Assembly (NCBI GenBank): GCA_031553875.1
Contig: JAVBKU010000036.1
Coordinates: 1 to 50,374 of the forward strand
Direction: 5' to 3'
Length of the DNA stretch: 50,374 nucleotides
Source of the DNA: JAVBKU01 sp031553875
GTDB taxonomy: Bacteria > Bacteroidota > Bacteroidia > Bacteroidales > Rikenellaceae
Shown here: positions 1 through 7,902 of the stretch, in pieces
Layout: each line of letters opens with the position of its first letter
How positions within the stretch are numbered: position 1 is the stretch's first letter
Program-made: the position numbers and the translations under genes
The notes under the pieces: model-generated
What the model was told of the DNA's origin: nothing
Seen by the model: the letters and a program-made list of their open reading frames with translations, nothing else
Databases searched by the model: none

Positions 1-12
1 AATGTTATCATC

Positions 13-142
13 GCCCTAAAAGTAGGCAAAAGGTCTAGCCGCGTCTTCTGCCGGGGTCTCTTCCGGGAGCTTCCCTCGTTACACGATAACTGAGGGTGAT
101 CTCCCTCACGAGACCTATTTCCGGCAGAAGCCCGAAGCGGCG
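13..142 (-). repeat. Family II folded repeat, left copy (inverted repeat of the right window end)
   Basis: This 130-nt stretch is the reverse complement of 50234-50363 with one visible mismatch, at position 17. It folds on itself: the 10-nt arm at 44-53 (CTTCTGCCGG) pairs with 121-130 (CCGGCAGAAG), and GGTCTC pairs with GAGACC just inside. A contig ending in the same repeat at both sides is what assembly breakpoints at a multicopy repeat look like, so the symmetry need not be a biological terminus. Short open frames in it are not coding. Confidence 0.85.
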
Positions 143-151
143 GATTATTTT

Positions 152-185
152 GCAATCCGGGCGGAAATTTTTGGGTACGGGGGAC
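152..185 (-). repeat. Possible fragment of a family I element (5' part, reverse orientation)
   Basis: The segment with TCCGGGCGGAAATTTTTGGG followed by a run of G resembles the 5' part of the family I element as seen on the plus strand at 37676-37702. Only this short piece is recognisable next to the family II repeat, so it is probably a degraded or replaced copy. Similarity was judged by eye. Confidence 0.4.
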
Positions 186-242
186 TGTAAGTATCCAACT
201 GATGCTTTAGAATCAAGCCAGGCCGTTTGCCTAATAAAGGAC

Positions 243-1418
243 CTACACTATCCTCTTAGACCTACTCCCGGGAGTGAGGGCCATAGTCTCCCAGTCCACC
301 CCCTCGATAAGGACTGCTCCCGGGCGTTTGCCCACAGAGAACGACCCGGCCCACGACTCTATACCCAGGGCCTTCGCCCCGCCGATAGTAGCCCAACGCA
401 GGGATTCCTCCAGGCTTGCAGAGGGTAGCGCCCGAAGCTCTTCGACCATGCTAAGGGAATGGTTGGAGGCCAGAGAGTCGGTGCCTATTGCGATATTTGA
501 CCCACTCCGGCGCAGTAACTCTACGGGAGGAGTCGCGCCTTCGATATAATTATTCGAGCGAGGGCAAAGAGCGTACGTTATATTCTCCACTCCGAAATTA
601 TCCGACAGAATTCCAATGGCTTCCGGGGTGATAAAGGTATCGTGGATAAGCATCAGTCGCCTACCGTGCGGCACCTGGGCCGCGAGCCTGAGAGCGGGGG
701 AGCCGTAGCCGAGGAAATCCGGTTCGAAGCCCGATCCCTGATACCATTCCCAGAACTGCCCCTCCTTGCGGAAAAGAGCTTCCTCGGCCGGGCTTTCCAT
801 AAAATGTATGGACAGGGGCGTGTCCTTATCATAAGTATGCGCTCCCGGCCCGCCCACAGCGGCGGCGAAGGCGTCCTTATTTAAAGAATATGTGGCGTGC
901 GGGGTAATGGAGAAAGGCAACCCGAGCCTGCGGGCCTCGCGGGTAACGCCCTCGAGAGGCGAGAGGTCATGCACCCCCAGGCCGAAGAGCTCCACGAAAG
1001 TGTGATAATGTATATTGCTGCTCTTTTTTATGGGAAACGATGCCGTGCCGTTGGAGATATCGCCCACGGCCTGCACCCCTTCAGCCCACATCCTTCGGTC
1101 GTGGTACTCCATGGCGGCTGTGCGTTCCTCCTCGCTGCACAATCCCCGTGAGTTGGCCATACCTGCGGCGAAGGCCCTGAAGCCCCCTCCCGGAGGGATC
1201 AACCCCTTCATGTGGGATAGTTCCAGGTGGCAGTGGGCGTTGACGAAGCCGGGGACTATGATGCCATTGAAGAATTCCACGCCCTCCACTCTATCCACAT
1301 GTCCGGGGGTCTCGATGCCCCTGACCGTGTCGTCAGCGTCGAGGGTCAGCACCGCCCCTCTCTGCAGTCCCTCGGGGGAGAGCAGATAGTGGGCCGAGAT
1401 CCGTCGTTGTCCTTTCAT
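243..1418 (-). CDS. Amidohydrolase-family deaminase or chlorohydrolase-like enzyme
   Basis: A 391-residue metal-dependent hydrolase of the amidohydrolase superfamily, probably cytosolic. The metal-site pattern is visible: H62-x-H64 (HCHLELSH), H174, H205 with E208 (IHFMES), H259 (LIHD) and D314 (GTDS). The flanking beta-strands at the N-terminus and the C-terminal 'RPGAVLIEG' segment are typical of the family. The pattern is closest to the adenosine, guanine and aminofutalosine deaminase branch; the substrate cannot be fixed by eye, and no menaquinone gene lies nearby to support aminofutalosine. It is the last gene of a minus-strand run and starts 86 nt inside the upstream DUF4296 frame. The start at 1418 is preferred because residues 7-36 already form the normal N-terminal beta-domain. 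Confidence 0.85.
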   Translation of the reverse strand: MKGQRRISAHYLLSPEGLQRGAVLTLDADDTVRGIETPGHVDRVEGVEFFNGIIVPGFVNAHCHLELSHMKGLIPPGGGFRAFAAGMANSRGLCSEEERTAAMEYHDRRMWAEGVQAVGDISNGTASFPIKKSSNIHYHTFVELFGLGVHDLSPLEGVTREARRLGLPFSITPHATYSLNKDAFAAAVGGPGAHTYDKDTPLSIHFMESPAEEALFRKEGQFWEWYQGSGFEPDFLGYGSPALRLAAQVPHGRRLMLIHDTFITPEAIGILSDNFGVENITYALCPRSNNYIEGATPPVELLRRSGSNIAIGTDSLASNHSLSMVEELRALPSASLEESLRWATIGGAKALGIESWAGSFSVGKRPGAVLIEGVDWETMALTPGSRSKRIV

Positions 1419-2229
1419 CGTTGGCGGGAATTACGGGGTGGAACGGGAGCAGTATGCGCATTATCGAATCCCTGCCCTCCTCAGTGGGGAGGTAGCGCAT
1501 TATGCGTATGGAGTCGAAATGGATGCTGGGATTAGAATTGGGCGTGGTACGGTACGAGGCCAGGTCAAGGCGCACTTTACGTATGGTGGTATCCGTGATC
1601 TCCAGGCGCAGGAGCATTTCGCGGCGCGTTCTGCGCGCCATGAACTGCCGCTGGGGGGCGCCCATCGAATCCTTTTTGAATATAGGGGTGAACTGCGCCT
1701 CTACGCCGAAATTGCTGTCGAGGGAGTCGATAAGGTAGCTGTATCGGGCCTCGTAGATGCCGGTTCGGGCGGGGATATCTATGCGCAGTTTCTTTACCTG
1801 GGCCGTGGAGGTTATGCTCAGCGTCGAGTCGGAGTAGACTACCTCCTGGAATTTGCGGTCGATGCGGCGGTCGATGGTGTCCAGCAGGTCGACCTTGCGC
1901 GAGTAGACGGCGTACTCCTTTTCCAGCTCGTTCTGCACCTGGTTGAGGATGTCGGAAAAGCGGGCGCTCTTGTGCCTGGAGAGGTAGCGTATCGTGTGGA
2001 GCATGTCGCCGCTGTTGTAGCCGTACTTTGCGAATATGGGCTGGTATATCTCGAGGCTGTCGACATTCATATCCTTTAACGACACGTAGGCGTTGGCCAG
2101 GTATATGTCGTGGGTGATATGGCCCAGCACGTCGCTCGGGATCACGCGGGCTTCGTCCCTGTGGCACGACCACAGCATCGGGAGGCACAGGAGTATTAGA
2201 AGTATATTTTTCATGCCGTTAGGTTTCAT
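1333..2229 (-). CDS. DUF4296-type lipoprotein of unknown function
   Basis: A 298-residue predicted lipoprotein. The signal peptide ends in a lipobox (LWSC, cysteine at about residue 22) and is followed by the DUF4296 pattern, with 'IPSDVLGHITHDIYLANAY' and 'YGYNSGDMLHTIRYLS', and then a long charged, possibly coiled helix. No enzymatic residues are evident. The start at 2229 overlaps the permease stop by one base (TAATG); a second ATG at 2214 also gives a normal signal peptide. The frame could be read 207 nt further upstream, but that part lies inside the permease and lacks a signal sequence. The last 28 residues or so lie in the 86-nt overlap with the amidohydrolase and look low-complexity. 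Function unknown; the neighbouring Lol-type permease suggests an envelope role (inference). Confidence 0.75.
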   Translation of the reverse strand: MKPNGMKNILLILLCLPMLWSCHRDEARVIPSDVLGHITHDIYLANAYVSLKDMNVDSLEIYQPIFAKYGYNSGDMLHTIRYLSRHKSARFSDILNQVQNELEKEYAVYSRKVDLLDTIDRRIDRKFQEVVYSDSTLSITSTAQVKKLRIDIPARTGIYEARYSYLIDSLDSNFGVEAQFTPIFKKDSMGAPQRQFMARRTRREMLLRLEITDTTIRKVRLDLASYRTTPNSNPSIHFDSIRIMRYLPTEEGRDSIMRILLPFHPVIPANDERTTTDLGPLSALPRGTAERGGADPRR

Positions 2230-3470
2230 TAGTCCTCTTTCGCCGGAGATTGTTCCGCCATGGGATTGCGAGGCAGCATCCTTCCCACGGTGGCGTATGT
2301 TATAAGGTAGTTGACCACGGTGAAGCTCACGATTATGCCGGCCATGTCCGAGAGCTTCATTCTCACGGGGTAGGAGTCGATCAGGAACGTCTCGGCCGAG
2401 ATACCGATAAAACCGAATTGTTGCTGTGCAGCGCATATGGCTATTCCCGCCGCCATGCCCGCCACGGCCCCGATGCTATATATCATAAGCCCCTCGCGCA
2501 TGAATATCCCGCGGATGAGTTTGTTATCGCCGCCCAGGGTGCGGATGGTCTCTATATCTGCGCGTTTTTCGATGATCAGCATAATGAGCGACCCTATCAT
2601 CGAGAACGAAGCCACCACCAGAACGAGCATGATAATGAGATATATACCCCATTTCTCGTAGCCCATGATGCGGTAGAATTCAGCCTTTTGTTCCTCGCGT
2701 GTGAGTATCTTGAATCCGTCGCCCATCCTCCCTGCGATGGCCGCCTTGACCGCCTGCGGCGAGGCTCCGGGGGAAAGTTTCACCGATACCGACGAGGCCT
2801 GTCCGGGCCTGTCGAGCAGCTCCTGGGCAAAGGTGATGGGCACGAAGGCGTACTTCATGTCGGTCTCGGCGTCGAGGGCGAACACTCCCGAGGGGAATAT
2901 CCGCATGCTGTTGTAGGCATCAAGTGGCACCAGCGAGCCGAACGACCCGCGGCGCGGCGAATAGATGTTTATGGGGGAGGTGAGCCCCTGACGTATGCCG
3001 AGCGAGTAGGCTATCCCCTGACCCACGAGGGCCTGCGGAAAGTCGCCGAAGTAGGGCTCGTAGACCCCCTCCTTTACGAGCGATTCTATGGGTACTATCT
3101 CCCGAAATGAGGAATCGACGCCCTTCATCACCCCGATATATTGCCTCCCGCGATACTCGAACAGCACGTTCTCTTCCAGTACGAACGACATGGCTTCCAC
3201 GCCGCCCACCTCCTCGAGGTTCATCCTGCGCACGGAGTCGATACCGAAGACCTGTCCGCGCTGGGCCGATATCGTCACCTCGGGGTCGAACATCGAGTAC
3301 ATGTTCCTCACCAGCTCCTCCAGTCCGTTGAATACCGATAGCAGCACCACCATGGCCATGATCGGCACCGCCACGGCGAAAGCGCTCACACCCGAAATGA
3401 TATTGATTATCGAGTGGGATTTCCGGGCGAAGAGATACCGGCGGGCGAATAACAGTGGCAGGCGTTTCAT
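2229..3470 (-). CDS. FtsX/LolC-LolE-type ABC transporter permease
   Basis: A 413-residue inner-membrane permease of the MacB/FtsX family, most like the LolC/E subunits that extract lipoproteins from the inner membrane for transfer to the outer membrane. It has one N-terminal membrane helix (about residues 22-48), a large periplasmic domain of about 220 residues, and three C-terminal helices (about 275-300, 325-350 and 370-395), the usual FtsX plan. The N-terminal 'ARRYLFARKSHSIINIISG' is characteristic of Bacteroidetes LolC/E-like permeases. No LolD ATPase gene is adjacent; it must be elsewhere. The gene lies 74 nt after rbfA and its stop overlaps the DUF4296 lipoprotein start. Assignment to LolC versus LolE is not possible by eye. 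Confidence 0.9.
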   Translation of the reverse strand: MKRLPLLFARRYLFARKSHSIINIISGVSAFAVAVPIMAMVVLLSVFNGLEELVRNMYSMFDPEVTISAQRGQVFGIDSVRRMNLEEVGGVEAMSFVLEENVLFEYRGRQYIGVMKGVDSSFREIVPIESLVKEGVYEPYFGDFPQALVGQGIAYSLGIRQGLTSPINIYSPRRGSFGSLVPLDAYNSMRIFPSGVFALDAETDMKYAFVPITFAQELLDRPGQASSVSVKLSPGASPQAVKAAIAGRMGDGFKILTREEQKAEFYRIMGYEKWGIYLIIMLVLVVASFSMIGSLIMLIIEKRADIETIRTLGGDNKLIRGIFMREGLMIYSIGAVAGMAAGIAICAAQQQFGFIGISAETFLIDSYPVRMKLSDMAGIIVSFTVVNYLITYATVGRMLPRNPMAEQSPAKED

Positions 3471-3544
3471 CCGTTGGGAAGGAGATATTTTTTAAGAGGT
3501 GCTTATATATTTATGTGACTTGGGCGCAAGGCCCCGACACCCGG

Positions 3545-3892
3545 TTACTTCAGCAGGCGCTCGATATTATCGGCGTACTCCATCGAGTCGTCAAGGTGGA
3601 AGGTGATCTCGGGAATGCTCTTGATCTGGTTGCGCAATTTGGCGCCCAGGGCCTTGCGCATAACCCAGGCGTTAGCCGAGAAAGCGGCCACCACCTCTTC
3701 CGCCTTGTCGAACGGGAAAACGCTCAGGAACACCTTGGCCAGCGCCATATCGGGGCTTACCAGTACGGCCGTGACCGACACCATAGTACCTTGGGTAAAC
3801 GACGCCCCCTCGGTGCGAATAATGTCGCTCATATCTTTTTGTATCTGCCGCGCCACCTTCTGCTGTCGCGTGGAGCTGTTCTCTATCATCAT
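3545..3892 (-). CDS. rbfA: Ribosome-binding factor A
   Basis: A 115-residue single KH-like domain protein that binds the 30S subunit and helps 16S rRNA 5'-end maturation. Family features are 'RQQKVARQIQKDMSDII' at the N-terminus, 'VSVTAVLVSPDMALAKVFLSV' in the middle, and the C-terminal 'IPEITFHLDDSMEYADNIERLL'. The length is normal. Two ATG codons are adjacent (3892 and 3889), and either gives a complete protein. It sits between a PorT-like barrel gene and a LolC/E permease; the link to the permease is common in Bacteroidetes (recollection, not checked). Confidence 0.95.
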   Translation of the reverse strand: MMIENSSTRQQKVARQIQKDMSDIIRTEGASFTQGTMVSVTAVLVSPDMALAKVFLSVFPFDKAEEVVAAFSANAWVMRKALGAKLRNQIKSIPEITFHLDDSMEYADNIERLLK

Positions 3893-3979
3893 AGCTTCTG
3901 GATTTTTATAGTGTTTGACCCGTCGTCCCGGGTAAAGGCGGGTTCATAGCCGCCATGCCCTCAGCGATATCTACGGGAA

Positions 3980-4780
3980 TTAATCGCCCAACAGGCGTTT
4001 CATCTTGCGGTCGATCTCCTTGCGTTCCTGCTCGGCCTTGCGTATTTGGCCCTCGGGGCTCGCCGCCTTGGCCGCCGCCTTCTTGCTCAGGGGAGCGAGT
4101 ATGCCGCCCTTGCCCAGCCGCACGTATACCGAGGCCATACCGTACACGGTATGCAGAGGGGAGCGCAACGGGTTGCCGTCGTATTTGGTCGCATTCTTGA
4201 GAAAGTCGGAAAAGCCGAAATTGTACCGCCCTTCGATGGATACCTCTATCCTGCCGGCTATAACGCTCAAGCCCGCTCCGCCCGAAAGCCCGTAACCCCA
4301 GCGGTTGTCGCGTACCAGTTCGAACTCGTAGGGATTGTCGTTGAGCACGCCATCTTTTTTAGACACTATCTGCGTACTGGATTCGATATTGTACGATATA
4401 TTGGCTCCCAGGTTGAGGAAAAATTTCGCATGGCGGTTGAACATGTAGAAATAGGGTTGCCACATCACGGGAAGCTCTATGCAGTTGAACCTCTGCTGGA
4501 ACGAGGTGTCCGACCCCTTGAATTTGTCATATTTGTAGCCCTTCTGTGTGTAGTTGAGGTCGATCTCCACGCCTCCCACGAAAAGCTGGCGGCCATAGTA
4601 TTTGTACGAGACCCCTCCCATGTACATGTTCCAGATATATCCCGTCTCCTTGTCGGGCTTGAAGCCGCACGTACCGCCCCCGTAGCCGCCCCTCACCCCT
4701 AAATAGTGCTGGGCCGGGACTGTGCCCACGGCGAGAAATAGCGCCGCACAGACAAGTAATATTATGCGCCTGGGAGTCAT
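3980..4780 (-). CDS. PorT-family outer-membrane beta-barrel protein
   Basis: A 266-residue protein with a cleavable signal peptide (cut after about 'GTVPAQ') followed by alternating amphipathic strands such as 'LGVRGGYGGGTCGFK', 'LFVGGVEIDLNYTQKGYKY' and 'IEVSIEGRYNFGFSDFLKN', as in PorT-like eight-stranded barrels. The C-terminus is unusual: after the last strand there is a charged tail of about 45 residues ('QIRKAEQERKEIDRKMKRL'), likely a short helix. The ATG at 4780 overlaps the upstream stop by one base (TGATG); the codon before it at 4783 is TTG and is less likely the start. PorT takes part in type IX secretion in some Bacteroidetes, but this family is broad and no other secretion genes are nearby, so that role is not claimed. 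Confidence 0.8.
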   Translation of the reverse strand: MTPRRIILLVCAALFLAVGTVPAQHYLGVRGGYGGGTCGFKPDKETGYIWNMYMGGVSYKYYGRQLFVGGVEIDLNYTQKGYKYDKFKGSDTSFQQRFNCIELPVMWQPYFYMFNRHAKFFLNLGANISYNIESSTQIVSKKDGVLNDNPYEFELVRDNRWGYGLSGGAGLSVIAGRIEVSIEGRYNFGFSDFLKNATKYDGNPLRSPLHTVYGMASVYVRLGKGGILAPLSKKAAAKAASPEGQIRKAEQERKEIDRKMKRLLGD

Positions 4781-6771
4781 CAATGATTGTGGTTTTGCGG
4801 TTTCAGCCTCCTGTCGAGACGTGACTTGATCGCTTCGCGCAGGCGTATCTCCTCCTTGCGGCGTATCTCGGCCGAGACGCTCTCCATGGTGATGGGGGCG
4901 AACAGCTTGCGGGCGTCGATGTTGAATTCTATCTCCCAGTTCTGCTTGGCGACTACTATGTCTTCACCCTCCTCGGTGAGGAAGTAGGCTATGCGTTCGG
5001 GCTGGCGGCGCTCGGTGAGCGAGCCTGAGTCCCATTCGCCGTTGCCGTTCTTATCCTCGATCACCCTTATCCTTATGTCTCCGGGAGTGATGAATTCTAT
5101 GGTGTTCTTGCCTCCTGTCACCCCTCGTATCTCCTTCTCCATGGTGTTTCCTGCGAAGACCTGGAGTATATACTTACATCCCGGCTGCGGGTTTATAAGG
5201 TTGGGGACCAGGGTGGCGAACTTATCGGGCGAGTAGATCGTAAACTCCGACCGCAGGGTGTCGTTACTGTGCCCGGCTATGTCGGTGAATACCCCGGCGG
5301 GTATTTCCAGACGGTATTTCTCTCCCCGTTTCCATTTGGAGGTGAAGACCCAGCGGCGCAGGTTGGCCGTGTCCTGCTTGAATGAGAAGCGCGCGGGAGT
5401 CCACTTCTCGCTTTTATCGCGCCCGATCTCCAACACTGTGAGGTTAACACGGGCGCTGTCCAGCGAGCGCAGGGGCAGATCGAAGGTCATTGGAATGTTC
5501 TTCTCGGGATTTAGCTCCGCGGAGGCATCGACCTTTATGATAAAAGGATTGGGCTCCTTTTCCTTTTTATCTCGCGCCCTCTCTTTCTCGATCTCTTTTA
5601 CCTCGGTGCTGTCCGCTATCTCCTTGTCCTTGTCCCTCTGCTTCTTTTCCTTGACGAACGGGCGGTTCCAGATCAGTTTAAGCAGGGAGGTATCGGGACG
5701 AAGCTTCGCGAGGCTGTCGTCGAATTTCATGTATATGACCTCGCCCTTGAGCGTATCGGGAATGGCGGCGGGGTCGGCCGCGAGCCACAGGGCGATTGTG
5801 TCCCTGCCCTTGGTCTTGTATTCGCGGATTATGTCTTTATCGGCGATGCTGTCCAGTCGCAACGAGAGTATCTCGGGGTGCGGGGCGGTGAAGTTGAGTA
5901 TCAACTGCTGCTGCGAGGGGCGCTCCGACGAGCTCATCCTCTGGCGGCGGAAGGGTTTGTCCATGAACAGCTGCATGTATAGCTGCGGCTCGGCCTGCAT
6001 ATAGCGCCTGGATGTGTCGTACCACACCCCGAATCCGGGCATCTTCGCGGGGTTGAATGTTCCTGCGAGGAAGGCCACGCGGTCGGCTCCCGGCTCATAG
6101 GTCTGGTTGTTGTTGGCGTCGTCCACGGCGTAGACCTTGTAATCCTTATCCTTGAGGTTCTCGGCGATAAAAATACCGTTGGGGAAGGCGCGTCCTATCG
6201 CCTCGGGCTTACCCTTGAACAGCACCGAGTCGTAGGCGGGAATGGAGTCGGCCGCGGCATCGTAAAAGAAGACGAAGGTATTGGCGATACTGTCCCCGGT
6301 CAGGGCGTTGACCGTGTAGCCCGACATCACCATAGAATCGATGTTGTTTCCGGTCGAGAATACGTAACGCAGACCGGTGTAGGGGTTGCCCTCGTTATTG
6401 TCGACCACGCTGCCCCCGAAGTTGAGCGAGTAGGTGGTGTTGGAGTCGAGCGGGCTCTGAAAGTCGACCCTCACGCCGCGTCCGCGGATAGTTACCGAGG
6501 GCTTCTTCTCCATGAACGGCGAGGTGTAGAACTCTTTTTGCAGGTCCTTAAGGCGGACGTATTCGTCGAATTCTATGGTTACGGACTTTTCGTTGAAATT
6601 GAGCGTGGCGAACTCAGGGGTCATGCGCACCACCTTGGGCGGCAGGGTATCCATAGGCCCTCCCTGCGGCGCCATGGTATTGGCGCAACGACTCAGCAGC
6701 GCCGTGCCGAACAGCGCCAGGAGCATCGTGCGGCCGATGCCGGATAATATCTTTCTCTCGATGGCTTTCAT
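4780..6771 (-). CDS. Large Ig-like-domain lipoprotein (SbsA Ig-like type)
   Basis: A 663-residue lipoprotein. The signal peptide ends at a lipobox (LLSRC), followed by 'PQGGPMDTLPPKVVRMTPE', the start of the N-terminal Ig-like domain found in a conserved Bacteroidetes family. It continues with further beta-rich domains, a charged linker full of K, E and D around residues 375-410, and a C-terminal Ig-like or peptidase-regulatory-like segment ('IRVIEDKNGNGEWDSGSL'). No catalytic site is seen; it is probably a surface or periplasmic structural protein. I chose ATG 6771 because the frame start at 6783 is GTG and lies on the -7 box. The downstream PorT-like gene overlaps it by one base, suggesting the two envelope proteins are made together. 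Confidence 0.8.
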   Translation of the reverse strand: MKAIERKILSGIGRTMLLALFGTALLSRCANTMAPQGGPMDTLPPKVVRMTPEFATLNFNEKSVTIEFDEYVRLKDLQKEFYTSPFMEKKPSVTIRGRGVRVDFQSPLDSNTTYSLNFGGSVVDNNEGNPYTGLRYVFSTGNNIDSMVMSGYTVNALTGDSIANTFVFFYDAAADSIPAYDSVLFKGKPEAIGRAFPNGIFIAENLKDKDYKVYAVDDANNNQTYEPGADRVAFLAGTFNPAKMPGFGVWYDTSRRYMQAEPQLYMQLFMDKPFRRQRMSSSERPSQQQLILNFTAPHPEILSLRLDSIADKDIIREYKTKGRDTIALWLAADPAAIPDTLKGEVIYMKFDDSLAKLRPDTSLLKLIWNRPFVKEKKQRDKDKEIADSTEVKEIEKERARDKKEKEPNPFIIKVDASAELNPEKNIPMTFDLPLRSLDSARVNLTVLEIGRDKSEKWTPARFSFKQDTANLRRWVFTSKWKRGEKYRLEIPAGVFTDIAGHSNDTLRSEFTIYSPDKFATLVPNLINPQPGCKYILQVFAGNTMEKEIRGVTGGKNTIEFITPGDIRIRVIEDKNGNGEWDSGSLTERRQPERIAYFLTEEGEDIVVAKQNWEIEFNIDARKLFAPITMESVSAEIRRKEEIRLREAIKSRLDRRLKPQNHNH

Positions 6772-6782
6772 CTTTTGCGCCA

Positions 6783-6790
6783 CAAAGGTA
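6783..6790 (-). promoter_or_regulatory. Candidate -7 box for the Ig-like lipoprotein gene
   Basis: On the minus strand the sequence reads TACCTTTG, a full match to the Bacteroidetes TAnnTTTG box. The implied start of transcription is only a few bases before ATG 6771, so the leader would be very short. No clear TTTG -33 box is seen at the usual distance. Confidence 0.45.
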
Positions 6791-6849
6791 ATGTTATTTT
6801 CGTACCCTCATCCCCTATCTCCATCCCATTTACAGAATAGGGCGGGGCA

Positions 6850-7317
6850 TTATTTATACCACTCCCACTTTTGGTCGGTATAGGGGTATGTGGTCTTCCA
6901 CGAGCGGATGTGCAGAGGGACGTATATGTAGTCGATGTCGTCCGCCATGGGCACCTGGCGCCAGGCGTATATCTTCTGTACGGTATCCGCCACAGTGATA
7001 AGCACCGGCATGCGGCCTATGGTGCCGAAGTAGAGCTTTCCCGAGTCGTCAGTACTCCATTTTATATCGTAACCCACGGGAGAGTCACTGGCCTTGTCGC
7101 GGGCGATACCGTTTCGGGCATCGTCGTAGGAGGCTATCTTATATTTGGCCGTATCGAGATAGAAGAGGTAGCCGATAGCGTCGATGTCGATGACTTCCGG
7201 CCCTCCGCTCACTTCTTGCAGGTAGGGAGTTATGACGTAGGTGCAGGATAGGGAGGTCTTCTTGCACCCTGTGGTCGCGATCGCCACGGCTATCATAAAA
7301 GGGATGAGATATTTCAT
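6850..7317 (-). CDS. Small lipoprotein, unknown function
   Basis: A 155-residue protein. The signal peptide MKYLIPFMIAVAIATTGC ends in a lipobox with C18. The mature part starts 'SLSCTYVITPYLQEVSGGP', is beta-rich, and has aromatic segments near the end ('RSWKTTYPYTDQKWEWY'). I do not recognise a named domain with certainty. ATG 7317 overlaps the folK stop (ATGA), so it is translationally coupled to folK. The frame could start at 7350, but that adds 11 residues before the signal peptide and is unlikely. Confidence 0.75.
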   Translation of the reverse strand: MKYLIPFMIAVAIATTGCKKTSLSCTYVITPYLQEVSGGPEVIDIDAIGYLFYLDTAKYKIASYDDARNGIARDKASDSPVGYDIKWSTDDSGKLYFGTIGRMPVLITVADTVQKIYAWRQVPMADDIDYIYVPLHIRSWKTTYPYTDQKWEWYK

Positions 7318-7901
7318 TGTTGCTCGGTCTGTTTGCAAAATTGTTGCCACAGGCGGCGTATGCTGCGGCCGTGGACGGGGTGGATATATTCGGGCATGAT
7401 CTCCAACAGGGGCCTCAGCACGAATTCCCTTTCGGCGATAAGCGGATGGGGGATGGTGAGCCTGGGTGAGGAGAGGCGTATGCTGTCGTAAAAAAGTATG
7501 TCGATGTCGATGAGGCGGGAGAAGTATACGCGTTCTTCCTCTCCGGTGTCTGTTACCGCTTCCGTTGCTGCTTCAGGCTCCGGGGCTATCTCGGGGTTTT
7601 CGGTTTCGGAGGGCTTGTTCGCCTTGCATCCGCACACCATTTCCCCGGCCTTGTCGCGGCCCAGGGAGAGTTCGATGGATTGCACCCTATCGAGCACTTC
7701 GAGCGGCGAGAGCGTGGTCTCGGCCACGAGGGCCTGGTTGAGGAACATATCCCCCGACTCGAAGCCCCACGGCTCACTCTCGTACAGCTCCGAAGAGAGT
7801 ATCACCGGCCCGATCTGCCGTCCGATAAGTTTGCGCGCCTCTTTGAGTGTGCGTTCTCTGTCGCCCAGGTTGCCGCCCGTAAGTAGTGCCACTCGTGCCA
7901 T
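7314..7901 (-). CDS. folK: 2-amino-4-hydroxy-6-hydroxymethyldihydropteridine pyrophosphokinase
   Basis: Transfers pyrophosphate from ATP to 6-hydroxymethyl-dihydropterin in folate synthesis (cytosol). HPPK signatures are present: 'GGNLGDRERTLKEA' near the N-terminus, 'ESEPWGF', 'FLNQALVAETTL', 'SRLIDIDILFYDS' and 'IPHPLIAEREFVLRPL'. At 195 residues it is longer than the usual 130-165, because about 45 residues rich in Glu, Ala, Pro and Thr (residues 83-127, with a Cys-x-Cys at 90-92) replace the short loop before the R-x-x-D-x-D motif. The stop of holB is one base upstream of the start, so the two are co-transcribed. No other folate gene adjoins, but folD lies at 25.2 kb. Confidence 0.92.
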   Translation of the reverse strand: MARVALLTGGNLGDRERTLKEARKLIGRQIGPVILSSELYESEPWGFESGDMFLNQALVAETTLSPLEVLDRVQSIELSLGRDKAGEMVCGCKANKPSETENPEIAPEPEAATEAVTDTGEEERVYFSRLIDIDILFYDSIRLSSPRLTIPHPLIAEREFVLRPLLEIMPEYIHPVHGRSIRRLWQQFCKQTEQQ

Positions 7902-7902
7902 A

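Noticed and set aside
96..428. Open frame crossing the left terminal repeat
   Set aside because: It starts inside the folded repeat and runs into the amidohydrolase 3' end; the identical start occurs in the right copy of the repeat, so it is repeat sequence.
3980..4780. Type IX secretion locus based on the PorT-like barrel
   Set aside because: No other secretion-system genes are present, and the PorT family includes many unrelated barrels.
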